DNA from: Beduinella massiliensis
GTDB taxonomy: Bacteria; Bacillota; Clostridia; Christensenellales; Aristaeellaceae
NCBI RefSeq assembly: GCF_900199405.1
Contig: NZ_LT963430.1
Span: 2,077,605 to 2,141,604, forward strand
Reading direction: 5' to 3'
DNA length: 64,000 bases
In this document: positions 7,951 to 16,342 of the stretch, one piece after another
How positions within the stretch are numbered: the first letter of the stretch is position 1
Layout: each line of letters opens with the position of its first letter
Notes under the pieces: model-generated
Told to the model about the DNA's origin: nothing
What the model saw: only the letters and a program-made list of their open reading frames with translations
Databases searched by the model: none
Made by a program: the position numbers and the translations under genes

Positions 7951-8508
7951 ATGTCAAAATTTCTTAGGATGACGGCGGTCGTATATCTTTCCTACATCAT
8001 ACAGACGAGCGTGTTCAGGTATCTCGCCATTGCGAACGTGCAGCCCGACATCCTGGCCTGTGCGCTCGCAGCGCTCGTCTTCTACGGCGGCACCTACGAG
8101 GGATTCTGTGCCGGAGCGGCGTTCGGCCTGCTGATGGATACCGCGGTCGGGCAGGTGGCGGGCCTTTACATGATCCTGTATCCGCTGATGGGCTACGTCG
8201 CCGCGCGCATGCGCATGGGGTTTGAGCCAATGCTCGTAGAAAAAGCGGCGCCTAAGCGCCGCGCGGGAAGAAAACTACTGCTTTCAATCGTTATTTGTAT
8301 GGCGATTACGTTGATGCGCGAGAGCGTGTTCATGATCTACACGTATCTTAACGGCGTAGACCTTACGATGCGGCATGCCGGGCGCGTGCTGCTGTGCACG
8401 GTGTATTCAGGCGTCGTCTGCGTCCTGATCATCAAGATGACGAACGCCGTCATGCACTATCAACGGCCCAGATTTCGCAAGGGCAAAGAAGCAGATACGG
8501 ACGTATGA
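7951..8508 (+). CDS. mreD: Rod shape-determining protein MreD
   Basis: This is a small 185-residue polytopic membrane protein with five or six hydrophobic segments and the MreD-like motif around QPDILACALAALVFYGG. It follows mreC with a 19-base gap containing a GGGAGG ribosome binding site and is followed by the PBP2 gene. The position in the operon is as informative as the sequence, because MreD is poorly conserved. Confidence 0.88.
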   Translation: MSKFLRMTAVVYLSYIIQTSVFRYLAIANVQPDILACALAALVFYGGTYEGFCAGAAFGLLMDTAVGQVAGLYMILYPLMGYVAARMRMGFEPMLVEKAAPKRRAGRKLLLSIVICMAITLMRESVFMIYTYLNGVDLTMRHAGRVLLCTVYSGVVCVLIIKMTNAVMHYQRPRFRKGKEADTDV

Positions 8509-8535
8509 CGTGCAAAATGGGGGCATGACACAGGC

Positions 8536-11034
8536 ATGAACAAATACAGAGGACGTTATATCTTCCTGGGCGCGATCACGGCGATTCTGTTCACCATTTT
8601 GATCGTACAGCTTGCCAACCTGCAGATCCGCAACGCAGACATCTACGCGGAAAAGGCGCAGGGCAAAAAGACGAAGACGATCACCAGCCGCGGCGATCGC
8701 GGCACCATCACGGACGCGAACTCCATGACGCTGGCGTACGATAAAAAGGTCTACAACGTTCAGTTCTACCGCGACCCGACCTGGAAACCGGGCAAGGACG
8801 CGGACGGAAACGACATCAGCGCCTATGGCCAATACACGCAGGCGATCATCGACACGATCGAAATCGTGGAGCGCTACGGCGGCACCATCGAATCCAGCTT
8901 TTCCCTCGTACTCGACGAAGCGACGGGGCTGTGGGACTTTGACTGGGGCGACGTCAAGGAATCGGTCAAGGAAAAGCGCGAAAGCATGTGGCGAAGCAAT
9001 TTTTACATGACCAAGACGGGCAAGCAGGAGCTCTTTACGAAGCTCTGCGAGCGATATAAGATTCCGGAGAGCCTATCGCTGGAGCGGAAGATTCAAATTC
9101 TCGGCATCTGGGAAACGATGCAGATGAACGCGTTCCTCACCTCGCCGATCACCATTGCTTCGGACGTGAGCTGGGAAACGGTCATTGAAATCGAGACGCG
9201 CGCGCTCACGCTGGACGGCATCTCCGTCGGCGTGACCACCAAGCGCGTGTATCCGAACAATACGCTGGCCTGCCATGTGCTGGGGTACGTCGGCAAGATT
9301 CAAAATGCCGACACGTATAACAATACCCTGAAGGACAAGGGCTACAGCCTCAGCGACCTCATCGGCTTGGACGGCGTAGAAAAGACGATGGAGGACTGGC
9401 TGACCCCGAACACGACCGAGCGTCAGGGAAAGCGCATCGTGGAAATCGACCGTTACGGCACGGTCAGCCGCGAACTTTCCTCGTCCGAGCCGAAAAACGG
9501 CAATAACGTCAAGCTGACGATCGATTCGGGCCTGCAGCGCGTCGCGGAAACGGCGTTGGAGAGCACGATCAACGAGATTCGCGCGAAGCAGGAAGAGCAG
9601 ATGCTCAATCCTTCCTGGCTGGAGGAAAACAAGAAGGACCTTCAGGGCACGGACCGCGACTTTGAGGCCAACCCGATCAAGCTTGCGGAAAAGGGCGCCG
9701 CGGTGGTCGTGGACATGCAAGGGCGCGTGCTCGCGCTGGCGAGCTACCCGCCCTACGATCCGAACGCCTTCATCGTCGGCGGCGAGGCGGCGGCGGACAT
9801 CCTGCTGGACACGCGGAACCCTCTGCTGAACTATGCCATCGGCTCGCGCGACACGCCAGGCTCCATCTTCAAGATGGTTACCGGCACAGCAGCGCTCGCG
9901 ACGGGGCTGCTGGGGCCGTACGAACAGATCAGCGACGACGGATACTATACAAAGTACGATAAGACCAACCCGCCAAAGTGCTGGATCAACATCAACCAGA
10001 AGTGGCAGCACGCAAATCAGACGATAAAGGAAGGCCTGAACCACTCGTGCAACTACTTCTTTTACGAGCTGGCTTCCCGTCTCTATGAGGCGGGCAACAA
10101 CGACCTGTACAAGTACGCCGCGCTTTACGGCCTGACGACGCTGACGGGCATCGATCTGCCCGGCGAGCTTCGCAGTTACGTCGGCAGCCAAGCTACGCTG
10201 TACGACCCGCAGAAGGCCATCAACGCCTCCGAGCAGGCGACGTGGAGGCCGTATCTGGTTTCCAATCAGATCAAGAACCACCTGAAAAGCATCGGCAAGG
10301 AACGCGGCATGACGTTCGACGAGGCGAAGCTGGACACGGCGGTCAAGAGCCTGATGGACATGGCAGTCGCGACCAACCAAACGGACTGGGTGCGCAACAT
10401 CCGTACCATCCTGATGGAAGAGCTGGATATGTCGCAAAGCCTTGTCTATCTACAGGCGGTCGTCGGAGACATCTACCTGGCGCTGAACGAGATCAAATGG
10501 GGCGGCAGCGAGGCGATCATGGTCGGCGTCGGCCAGTCGATCACCTCGGTCACCCCGGTCGCGCTCGCGCGTTACGTAGCGGCCGTGGCCAACAACGGCA
10601 CGGTATACGACCTGTCCCTGATCGATTCGATCACTTCGCCGGAGGGCGAAGTGATCAGCCGGGGTCAGCCCGTCGTCGCGGCGGAGCTGACGGAAGCCAA
10701 GCCCTATCTGACGCTGCTGCGCCAGGGCATGAAGGGCGTGGTCGACGACGGCGGTACCGCAGCGAAATACTTCAAAAATTTCAAGTATGAAAGCGATATA
10801 GCCGTCAAGACCGGTACGGCTGAAAAGACGAAGATCGACCTGGAAAACAACGCGTGGATGGTGGGCTTCGCGCCCTACGAAAATCCGGAAATCGCCGTGG
10901 TCGTCTACGTCCCGAACGGATACGGCGGAGCGCGCGTATCCCCGGCCATGAAGAGCATCATCGAGTACTACATGGACCAGCGGACGATTACCGTGAACGA
11001 GACGATGCCGGCCTCGAACTGGCTGGCTTATTAA
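8536..11034 (+). CDS. mrdA: Elongation-specific class B penicillin-binding protein 2
   Basis: The 832-residue protein has one N-terminal membrane anchor (about residues 8-28), a dimerisation domain and a transpeptidase domain. The active-site motifs are visible: SxxK as SIFK near residue 442, SxN as SCN near 502, and KTG within VKTGTAEKT near 757. It crosslinks peptidoglycan during side-wall growth with RodA and MreBCD. It is longer than typical PBP2 (about 600-700 residues) because of insertions in the N-terminal half and between the SxN and KTG motifs. Confidence 0.93.
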   Translation: MNKYRGRYIFLGAITAILFTILIVQLANLQIRNADIYAEKAQGKKTKTITSRGDRGTITDANSMTLAYDKKVYNVQFYRDPTWKPGKDADGNDISAYGQYTQAIIDTIEIVERYGGTIESSFSLVLDEATGLWDFDWGDVKESVKEKRESMWRSNFYMTKTGKQELFTKLCERYKIPESLSLERKIQILGIWETMQMNAFLTSPITIASDVSWETVIEIETRALTLDGISVGVTTKRVYPNNTLACHVLGYVGKIQNADTYNNTLKDKGYSLSDLIGLDGVEKTMEDWLTPNTTERQGKRIVEIDRYGTVSRELSSSEPKNGNNVKLTIDSGLQRVAETALESTINEIRAKQEEQMLNPSWLEENKKDLQGTDRDFEANPIKLAEKGAAVVVDMQGRVLALASYPPYDPNAFIVGGEAAADILLDTRNPLLNYAIGSRDTPGSIFKMVTGTAALATGLLGPYEQISDDGYYTKYDKTNPPKCWININQKWQHANQTIKEGLNHSCNYFFYELASRLYEAGNNDLYKYAALYGLTTLTGIDLPGELRSYVGSQATLYDPQKAINASEQATWRPYLVSNQIKNHLKSIGKERGMTFDEAKLDTAVKSLMDMAVATNQTDWVRNIRTILMEELDMSQSLVYLQAVVGDIYLALNEIKWGGSEAIMVGVGQSITSVTPVALARYVAAVANNGTVYDLSLIDSITSPEGEVISRGQPVVAAELTEAKPYLTLLRQGMKGVVDDGGTAAKYFKNFKYESDIAVKTGTAEKTKIDLENNAWMVGFAPYENPEIAVVVYVPNGYGGARVSPAMKSIIEYYMDQRTITVNETMPASNWLAY

Positions 11035-11055
11035 ACAAAGGATGGAGGCGGCGCG

Positions 11056-11826
11056 ATGGCGTGTGTCTGGGCATTTTTGTCCGGCAAGGGAGGGACGGGC
11101 AAGTCGACGGTCGCATTGTGCGCGGCCGCGGGACTAGCTCTTGCAGGGCAGCGCGCCGTGCTGGTGGACGCGGACGCGGGCGTGCGCAACCTGGACATGA
11201 TGCTCGGCATGGAGAACAAGATTGTCTTCGACATGCTGGATGTCATCGAGGAGGAAGCGACGCTCGGCCAGGCGCTGACGGCCGTGAAGGACGTGCCAGG
11301 GCTCACGCTGCTGTGCGCGTCGCAGACGCGCGATCCTGGGGCCATGACGGGCGACGCCTTTCACAGGCTATTGCAGATGCTTTCTCGCCGCTTTGAACAC
11401 GTGGTGGTCGATTGCCCGACCGGCATCGGCCCCATCGCGCAGGAGGCTATGGCTTCGTCGGATGAGGCGGTCATCGTGACCACGCCCGACGACATCGCCA
11501 TGCGGGACGCGGACCGAACCGCGGGGCTCATCTCACAGCGCGGCGGGGCGCGCACGCGCGTCGTGGTTAACCGTGTGCGCGGGGACTACGTAAAGCGGGG
11601 GCTTCAATACCCGCCCGCGACCGTGGCAGCTTCGCTGGACGCGAAGTTGCTTTGCGCGGTGCCGGAGGACGAGGAAATCCTGCAGTGCACGCTGCAGCGC
11701 GTCCTGCCGCTTCGGGGCTCCGGCGAGGGAGCGAAGGCGCTCTCGCGCATCGCCGCCCAAATGCTGGGCGAAGCGGAATCAGCGCCGGAAAAGAAGGGCC
11801 TATTCGCGCGCCTGACTCGATCGTAG
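11056..11826 (+). CDS. minD: Septum site-determining ATPase MinD
   Basis: The 256-residue protein has the deviant Walker A motif of MinD/ParA ATPases (SGKGGTGKST, residues about 9-18), the switch region (DADAGVRNLDMMLG) and a C-terminal amphipathic tail (KKGLFARLTRS) like the membrane-targeting sequence of MinD. It would recruit MinC or another partner to the membrane. Neither minC nor minE is next to it, which is unusual because these genes often lie together in this operon. It sits between PBP2 and rodA. Confidence 0.87.
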   Translation: MACVWAFLSGKGGTGKSTVALCAAAGLALAGQRAVLVDADAGVRNLDMMLGMENKIVFDMLDVIEEEATLGQALTAVKDVPGLTLLCASQTRDPGAMTGDAFHRLLQMLSRRFEHVVVDCPTGIGPIAQEAMASSDEAVIVTTPDDIAMRDADRTAGLISQRGGARTRVVVNRVRGDYVKRGLQYPPATVAASLDAKLLCAVPEDEEILQCTLQRVLPLRGSGEGAKALSRIAAQMLGEAESAPEKKGLFARLTRS

Positions 11827-11840
11827 AGGAGTGATGCCTT

Positions 11841-13004
11841 TTGCATTTTGCCAATGATCGGCTGTCCAAGCCGCATTTCGACTGGCAGCTGTTCGTCGCG
11901 GCCTACGCGCTGGCGATTTTCGGCGTGCTGGCCGTTACGATTACCAACTACGACCCCTCCCTGGGAGCGGACCGCTCGATCATCGAGCTGGTCATGGATT
12001 CCTACAACGGCCGATGGCAGGCGGCTTTCGTGCTCGTCAGCTTTGTGGCCGTCGGCGGCATGATGTCCATCAACTATCAGTTCCTCGGCCGCGTCTGGCC
12101 CTTCCTGTACGTGGCCAACGTCGCCCTGCTTACGCTGGTGCTTGCGTCCGAGGCGATCACGGGCATGAAGGGCTGGTTCTCCATCATCTGGGATCGAACC
12201 ATTCAGCCCTCCGAGCTGGCGAAGGTCGCAATCATCATCTCCCTGTCCAAGGAGCTTTCGCGCCATGAAAAGCCGGTGCCTACGCTGCGCTATTTCATGC
12301 GGCTGTGCATCCATATCGGTATTCCGTTGATGCTTATCATCGCACAGCCGGACATCGGCACGATGCTGGTGTTCGTCGTCATCTTCTTTTCGCTGCTTCT
12401 GGTTTCGGGCTTCCCGATGAAGTATTGGCTGGCGCTTGTGGGCGCGGGCGTCGTCGTCTGCATCGCGGCGGGTTTTATGCTGCAATCCACGGGCAACTGG
12501 CGCTGGCTGCGGCTGACGGCCTTCGTCAACCCGGAGGCGGATCCGACCGGTTCGGGCTTTCAGACGCTGCAGGCGATGACCGCGGTTGGCGCGGGCGGAA
12601 TGACCGGCGTGGGCATGTTTAAGGAAGGTACGCTGACGCAGCTCAACTTCGTGCCCGAAAACCATACGGACTTCATCTTTTCTTCCGTCGCGGAGACGAT
12701 GGGCTTTGTGGGGTGTATCATCCTGCTGGTACTCTACGCCTTCGTGATATACCGGATGCTCCGCCTTTCCTACCATACGTCGGATCGCTTCGGACGGCTG
12801 GTTATTGTGGGCGTGGCGAGCATGCTGATCTTTCATATGTTTGAAAACATCGGCATGAACATCGGCGTCATGCCCATTACGGGCATCCCGCTGCCGTTTA
12901 TCAGTTATGGCGGCTCCAACCTCATCGCGAACATGGCGGGCATCGGCCTGGTGCTCAACGTGACGAGGCGCAAGCCGATCACGCGCGTCATGGACGCAAC
13001 CTGA
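11841..13004 (+). CDS. rodA: SEDS peptidoglycan polymerase RodA
   Basis: The 387-residue protein has about ten membrane segments and SEDS signatures: KGWFSIIWDRTIQPSELAK in the central loop, ENHTDFIFSSVAE and the C-terminal PLPFISYGGSNLIANMAGIG. It polymerises glycan strands from lipid II with PBP2. The start is TTG at 11841, with AGAGGAG nine bases upstream; the ATG at 11834 is out of frame. RodA and the related FtsW are distinguished here by the operon, which is a cell-elongation cluster. Confidence 0.92.
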   Translation: MHFANDRLSKPHFDWQLFVAAYALAIFGVLAVTITNYDPSLGADRSIIELVMDSYNGRWQAAFVLVSFVAVGGMMSINYQFLGRVWPFLYVANVALLTLVLASEAITGMKGWFSIIWDRTIQPSELAKVAIIISLSKELSRHEKPVPTLRYFMRLCIHIGIPLMLIIAQPDIGTMLVFVVIFFSLLLVSGFPMKYWLALVGAGVVVCIAAGFMLQSTGNWRWLRLTAFVNPEADPTGSGFQTLQAMTAVGAGGMTGVGMFKEGTLTQLNFVPENHTDFIFSSVAETMGFVGCIILLVLYAFVIYRMLRLSYHTSDRFGRLVIVGVASMLIFHMFENIGMNIGVMPITGIPLPFISYGGSNLIANMAGIGLVLNVTRRKPITRVMDAT

Positions 13005-13019
13005 TTGCTTCGACCTCCT

Positions 13020-13046
13020 GCTGTCCCGGCGAATGCCGAGGGCGGC
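13020..13046 (+). repeat. Terminator-like stem, copy 1 (no T-run)
   Basis: The stem is GCTGTCC-CGGC, loop GAAT, GCCG-A-GGGCGGC. It differs from copy 2 at 13258 by one base (T for C) in the arm, but is followed by TCTGG, so it should not terminate by itself. It begins 16 bases after the rodA stop. Confidence 0.6.
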
Positions 13047-13257
13047 TCTGGTCATCGACAAAGTCGATGGCCTCGTGCAAAATGAATCTTCATTTAGCAC
13101 GAAGAATAGGGGAGATGTTTTCCTCCGCAAATGCTGTGTGTTTGACTACGGAAAACGCCCCGCCCGCCCGGCAAAGCCGGTCGATACGATTTCACATGCA
13201 GGGGAAGTCTCCCCTGTATGCATCCCCTCTTACGACGTTACTTTGTCGATGATCTAT

Positions 13258-13289
13258 GCTGCCCCGGCGAATGCCGAGGGCGGCTTTTT
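13258..13289 (+). terminator. Intrinsic terminator of the mre-rodA operon
   Basis: GCTGCCC-CGGC, loop GAAT, GCCG-A-GGGCGGC gives an 11-bp stem with one G-U pair and one bulged A, followed by TTTTT. It is the only good terminator downstream of rodA before dpaA. Confidence 0.85.
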
Positions 13290-13388
13290 GACTTTTCTGG
13301 AGGGGCCGTTCGGTGAGGGCGGCGGGCACCGCCCGCTTGCACCTTTTTCGCGCTGGTGCGTAGGATGGAGAAGAAGCGAGGAGGAGGG

Positions 13389-14219
13389 ATGCGCTTGAAA
13401 ATGCTGGTGGTTGGAGGGGATCGCCGCAGCGGCTGGCTCGTGCTCAGGGCGAGGACTGCGGGCTTTCAGGCCGACGGTGTCTGGCTTGACCTATTTGATC
13501 CTGCCTTTGCATGCGCCTGGCCAGAAGTGATGGATTACGACTTTTACATATTGCCTTACCCGGTAGCGGAAAAAGAGGGGATGGTAGCGACGCCGCTCGC
13601 GACGCAGCCGCTTTTGATGGCGCAAACGCGGGACAGAATCCCGAAAGGCGCAAACGTTCTCGCGGGAAAGTGCGAAGCGCAAGGGGTTTGGCGCCTGTTT
13701 TCGCCCGCCTCCCTGGAAAGCTTCGCCGTCGGCAACGCGGTTCCAAGCGCTGAGGGGGCAATCTTCGAGGCGATGCGCGAAAGTGAAAGCTGCGTCGCGG
13801 GCAGCCATTGCCTCGTCGTCGGATACGGGCGAATCGGCAGACTGCTTTCGAGAAAGCTCTGCGCGCTCGGCGCGGAGGTGACGGTCGCCGCGCGCAAAGA
13901 GAAGGATCGCGTCTTTGCGCGGGCGGAGGGCTGCGCAGCCTGCGATACAAAGGATATCGCCACATGTATTGGGCGCATGCAGTTCATCTTCAATACCGCT
14001 CCCGCGCCGGTCATCGGTGAAACGGAGCTCACGGCGATGGATCAGAAAGCGCTTGCGCTGGAACTGGCCAGCGCGCCTTATGGAATCGACATGCAGACAG
14101 CCGCGCGTCTGGGACGACGCTTCGTGCTCGCAGGCGGAATCCCAGGAAAATACGCGCCCGCTTATGCGGCGGACGTGCTGCTCGATGCAATCAGGACATT
14201 TATTGCGCAGGAGGGCTGA
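13389..14219 (+). CDS. dpaA: Dipicolinate synthase subunit A
   Basis: The 276-residue protein has the DpaA start (LVVGGDRRSG), a central hydrophobic-acidic domain, and a Rossmann segment (CLVVGYGRIGRLLSRKL, about residues 143-159) for NAD(P)H. With DpaB it makes dipicolinic acid from a lysine-pathway intermediate in the mother cell during sporulation. ATG 13389 was chosen; TTG 13395 and ATG 13401 are also possible because the GAGGAGG ribosome binding site is very close. The dpaB gene starts three bases after its stop. In related species the operon is under SigK control; I see no clear SigK promoter. Confidence 0.92.
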   Translation: MRLKMLVVGGDRRSGWLVLRARTAGFQADGVWLDLFDPAFACAWPEVMDYDFYILPYPVAEKEGMVATPLATQPLLMAQTRDRIPKGANVLAGKCEAQGVWRLFSPASLESFAVGNAVPSAEGAIFEAMRESESCVAGSHCLVVGYGRIGRLLSRKLCALGAEVTVAARKEKDRVFARAEGCAACDTKDIATCIGRMQFIFNTAPAPVIGETELTAMDQKALALELASAPYGIDMQTAARLGRRFVLAGGIPGKYAPAYAADVLLDAIRTFIAQEG

Positions 14220-14222
14220 AAA

Positions 14223-14795
14223 ATGCAAGGCAAGCGAATTGGTTTCGCCCTGACGGGCTCGTTTTGTACTTTCAAGAAGGTGCTGCCGCAGGTCGAGGCG
14301 CTGGTTTCAGCCGGCGCGGAGGTGACGCCCATCGTCTCGCCCAGCGTCGCAGCGACGGATTCCCGCTTCGGCAAGGCGGAATACTTCTGGAATGAGCTTG
14401 CACGGATGACTGGTAGGGAACCGCTCGCTACGATCGCACAGGTAGAGCCCATTGGGCCGAAAAAGCTGCTCGATTTGATGATCGTCGCCCCCTGCACGGG
14501 AAACACGCTCGCCAAGCTCGCGCTGGGCATCGCCGATACGCCCGTGACGCTGGCCTGCAAGTCGCACCTGCGCAACGGCAGACCGCTGCTGCTCGCGCCC
14601 TCCACGAACGACGGGCTCGGCAACGCAGCGAAGAATATCGGCATGCTGCTCAACGCCAAGCACGTATTTTTCGTCCCCTTCGGACAGGACGATCCCATGG
14701 AAAAACCCAACTCGCTGGTCGCGCACATGGACAGGATTCCGGAAGCGGCCAGACTGGCGCTTTTGGAATCGCAAATGCAGCCCATTCTTTTGTGA
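14223..14795 (+). CDS. dpaB: Dipicolinate synthase subunit B (flavoprotein)
   Basis: This 190-residue protein has the flavoprotein fold of DpaB: FALTGSFCTF at the N-terminus, the MIVAPCTGNTLAKLALGIAD segment near residues 89-108 and PLLLAPSTNDG. It is the second subunit of dipicolinate synthase. It lies three bases downstream of dpaA and the pair is followed by a weak terminator. Length is normal for the family. Confidence 0.93.
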   Translation: MQGKRIGFALTGSFCTFKKVLPQVEALVSAGAEVTPIVSPSVAATDSRFGKAEYFWNELARMTGREPLATIAQVEPIGPKKLLDLMIVAPCTGNTLAKLALGIADTPVTLACKSHLRNGRPLLLAPSTNDGLGNAAKNIGMLLNAKHVFFVPFGQDDPMEKPNSLVAHMDRIPEAARLALLESQMQPILL

Positions 14796-14816
14796 GCGGG
14801 AAAAGAGGAAAATCAG

Positions 14817-14850
14817 GGGACGCCGTGGAAAGAAAAGGCGTCCCTGTTTC
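14817..14850 (+). terminator. Terminator of dpaAB
   Basis: GGGACGCC (14817-14824) pairs with GGCGTCCC (14837-14844), followed by TGTTTCGTTT. The T-run is interrupted, so the strength is uncertain. Confidence 0.6.
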
Positions 14851-14989
14851 GTTTATATGGAACAGAGGACGTAAAAGGGAGCTATGTCTTTAGAGTGAGC
14901 ACGGCCAAACATCAAGCAACGGTACCGGATGGACGCGCCGGCCAGAAGGCGAGATAAAGGTACAGCAGCGCCGCGCCAAAAGCGGCGGT

Positions 14990-15015
14990 GCCCGGCATGT
15001 TCTGTTATGCCGGGC
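14990..15015 (+). other. 9-bp hairpin upstream of the secreted RsiV-like gene
   Basis: GCCCGGCAT (14990-14998) and ATGCCGGGC (15007-15015) are exact inverse copies with an 8-base loop, 49 bases before the start codon. No T-run follows. It could be a leader structure; the role is unknown. Confidence 0.4.
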
Positions 15016-15064
15016 TTAAACGCGGATTGCCGGGATTGCTCTGGGCTCCAAAGGAGGTTGACGT

Positions 15065-16249
15065 ATGGAACAAAAGTACACACGGCTGCTGACGATGCTG
15101 CTGCTGGCGCTGGCGCTGAGCCTCGCGAGTCTTTCGGCTCTGGCGGAAATACGGGTGGACGTGAAGGAAGAGACGGCAGGAAACAGCCGTATGAGCTATC
15201 CCGTGGTGAGCGGCATTGAGGACGAAATCGTTCAAGGCAAGATCAACACGGCGATCGAGACCGGTCTCTCTCTGGAAAGCACCCGGCTGACGATGAAGCG
15301 CATCGTGGAACGCGGCGGTGAAGCGGAGGGCGAAGCCACGCTTTTGATGGACACGGCGGTCTATCAAAAGGGGGATGTGCTCTCCGTCGCGGTGTCGCGC
15401 CGCGGCGAACAGGCGGATGGAAGCTTGGGCGACAGCGTGACCGCAATGGTGTTCGACCTGAAGACGGGGGATCGCATTCCGCTGGAGGCACTTTTTGCGG
15501 ATCCGCAAGCCTCCTTGGGCGCGATGGAGGGCATTATCGAGACGGAAATCGGGGGAAGTCTCAACGCCTACATGGAGAATGCGAAGATTACGCCCATGCC
15601 GCGGGATAACTATTCCATCGATGCGCGGGGCGTCACGGTGTATTACCCTGCCAGCCAGTATTCCATGGTTTCCGGTAGTGCAGGCGCATGCCAGTTTTAC
15701 TTCTACGAGCTCGAGGACGGCCTCTCCGAGCTGGGCAAGACGCTGTCCGCTGCGGAAGAGACGGCGGACGCAGCCAAGGGCATTCGGGACGCCGTTTCGG
15801 CGGGTGCGTTTCCGAATTGGGTCGCGGACGTGAAGCTCGGCGAGCCCATCGGCACGTACATGAAGGAATTCACCCAGCTCACCGACCCGGACTACACGCT
15901 GGAAAGCCGCGTATACCTGTTCGAGGAACCGCAGCTTCGCGGTATGTCCCTGGAAACCTGGCTGTACGCGGAGTGCGAGGAGGAAGAAGCGCCGCTCACG
16001 GCCATTCGGGCCGCGCGCATCGACCTTTTCGGTATCCGCCCGGGCATTTCGACGCTCGCGGAGTGCGAGAAGCTGCTCGGCGCGCCGGACGGTCGCGCGA
16101 CGTTGGATGAGAACGACGCCGTAGACCTGATGCTGGAGCCCGGAGACAGCCTCTTCTACGTTTCCGGCGAGAATACCCTGGAAATCCATGCGGATCAGCA
16201 GGGTGTCGTCTCCTGCCTCATCCTGTACGCCGGAAAGCGTGTGGGTTGA
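15065..16249 (+). CDS. Secreted protein with RsiV/DUF3298-like domain
   Basis: This 394-residue protein has a clear signal peptide (residues 1-27, hydrophobic LLTMLLLALALSLASLSALA). Residues about 30-220 look like the DUF4163/DUF3298 region of RsiV: a segment with FDLKTGDRIPLEALF, and later GVTVYYPASQYS before a beta-rich end. The C-terminal third (about 250-394) is not recognised and is acidic. A GGAGG ribosome binding site precedes the ATG. It sits alone between dpaAB and ftsK. Function is unknown; RsiV proteins bind lysozyme, but that cannot be assumed here. Confidence 0.6.
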   Translation: MEQKYTRLLTMLLLALALSLASLSALAEIRVDVKEETAGNSRMSYPVVSGIEDEIVQGKINTAIETGLSLESTRLTMKRIVERGGEAEGEATLLMDTAVYQKGDVLSVAVSRRGEQADGSLGDSVTAMVFDLKTGDRIPLEALFADPQASLGAMEGIIETEIGGSLNAYMENAKITPMPRDNYSIDARGVTVYYPASQYSMVSGSAGACQFYFYELEDGLSELGKTLSAAEETADAAKGIRDAVSAGAFPNWVADVKLGEPIGTYMKEFTQLTDPDYTLESRVYLFEEPQLRGMSLETWLYAECEEEEAPLTAIRAARIDLFGIRPGISTLAECEKLLGAPDGRATLDENDAVDLMLEPGDSLFYVSGENTLEIHADQQGVVSCLILYAGKRVG

Positions 16250-16273
16250 GGGTTTACCGAAAAGCTTTTGTGT

Positions 16274-16282
16274 GATATAATA
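16274..16282 (+). promoter_or_regulatory. Extended -10 promoter of ftsK/spoIIIE
   Basis: TGATATAAT matches TGnTATAAT exactly and lies 25 bases after the preceding stop codon. The predicted transcription start falls inside a 10-bp hairpin (16284-16293 with 16307-16316). Confidence 0.55.
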
Positions 16283-16283
16283 A

Positions 16284-16316
16284 TCTGCCCGGCTTTTGTA
16301 AAGGCCCGGGCAGATT
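16284..16316 (+). other. 10-bp hairpin at the 5' end of the ftsK transcript
   Basis: ATCTGCCCGG and CCGGGCAGAT are exact inverse copies. It directly follows the -10 element and is followed by TTGCTATTTG, so it may be a weak terminator for the upstream gene or a structured leader of ftsK. Confidence 0.5.
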
Positions 16317-16342
16317 TGCTATTTGCATTGGGAGGACAGAGG

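Larger units (their letters stand above)
13005..13388 (+). other. 384-base spacer packed with hairpins
   Basis: No credible gene lies between rodA and dpaA. The stretch contains two near-identical terminator-like stems (13020-13046 and 13258-13289), a CATCGAC/GTCGATG hairpin (13053-13069), a 13-bp hairpin with one mismatch (13073-13102), a CCGGC/GCCGG hairpin (13168-13180), an 11-bp hairpin (13195-13220) and GCGGGC/GCCCGC near 13322-13336. The density suggests a structured repeat element or RNA rather than random spacer. Confidence 0.6.

Noticed and set aside
9073-10437. 454-residue open frame opposite PBP2
   Set aside because: Shadow of the mrdA coding strand; composition is Arg/Val/Leu-rich with no motifs and no ribosome binding site of note.
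11604-13130. 508-residue open frame opposite rodA and minD
   Set aside because: Antisense to two well-supported genes, strongly Arg/His/Asp-rich and without any domain.
13005-13290. CRISPR-like array
   Set aside because: There are only two copies of the repeated stem, spaced about 210 bases apart, with hairpins rather than spacers between them and no cas genes.
13033-13398. Open frames of 121 and 61 residues in the rodA-dpaA spacer
   Set aside because: They read through several hairpins and the terminator, have no good ribosome binding site and no recognisable protein features.
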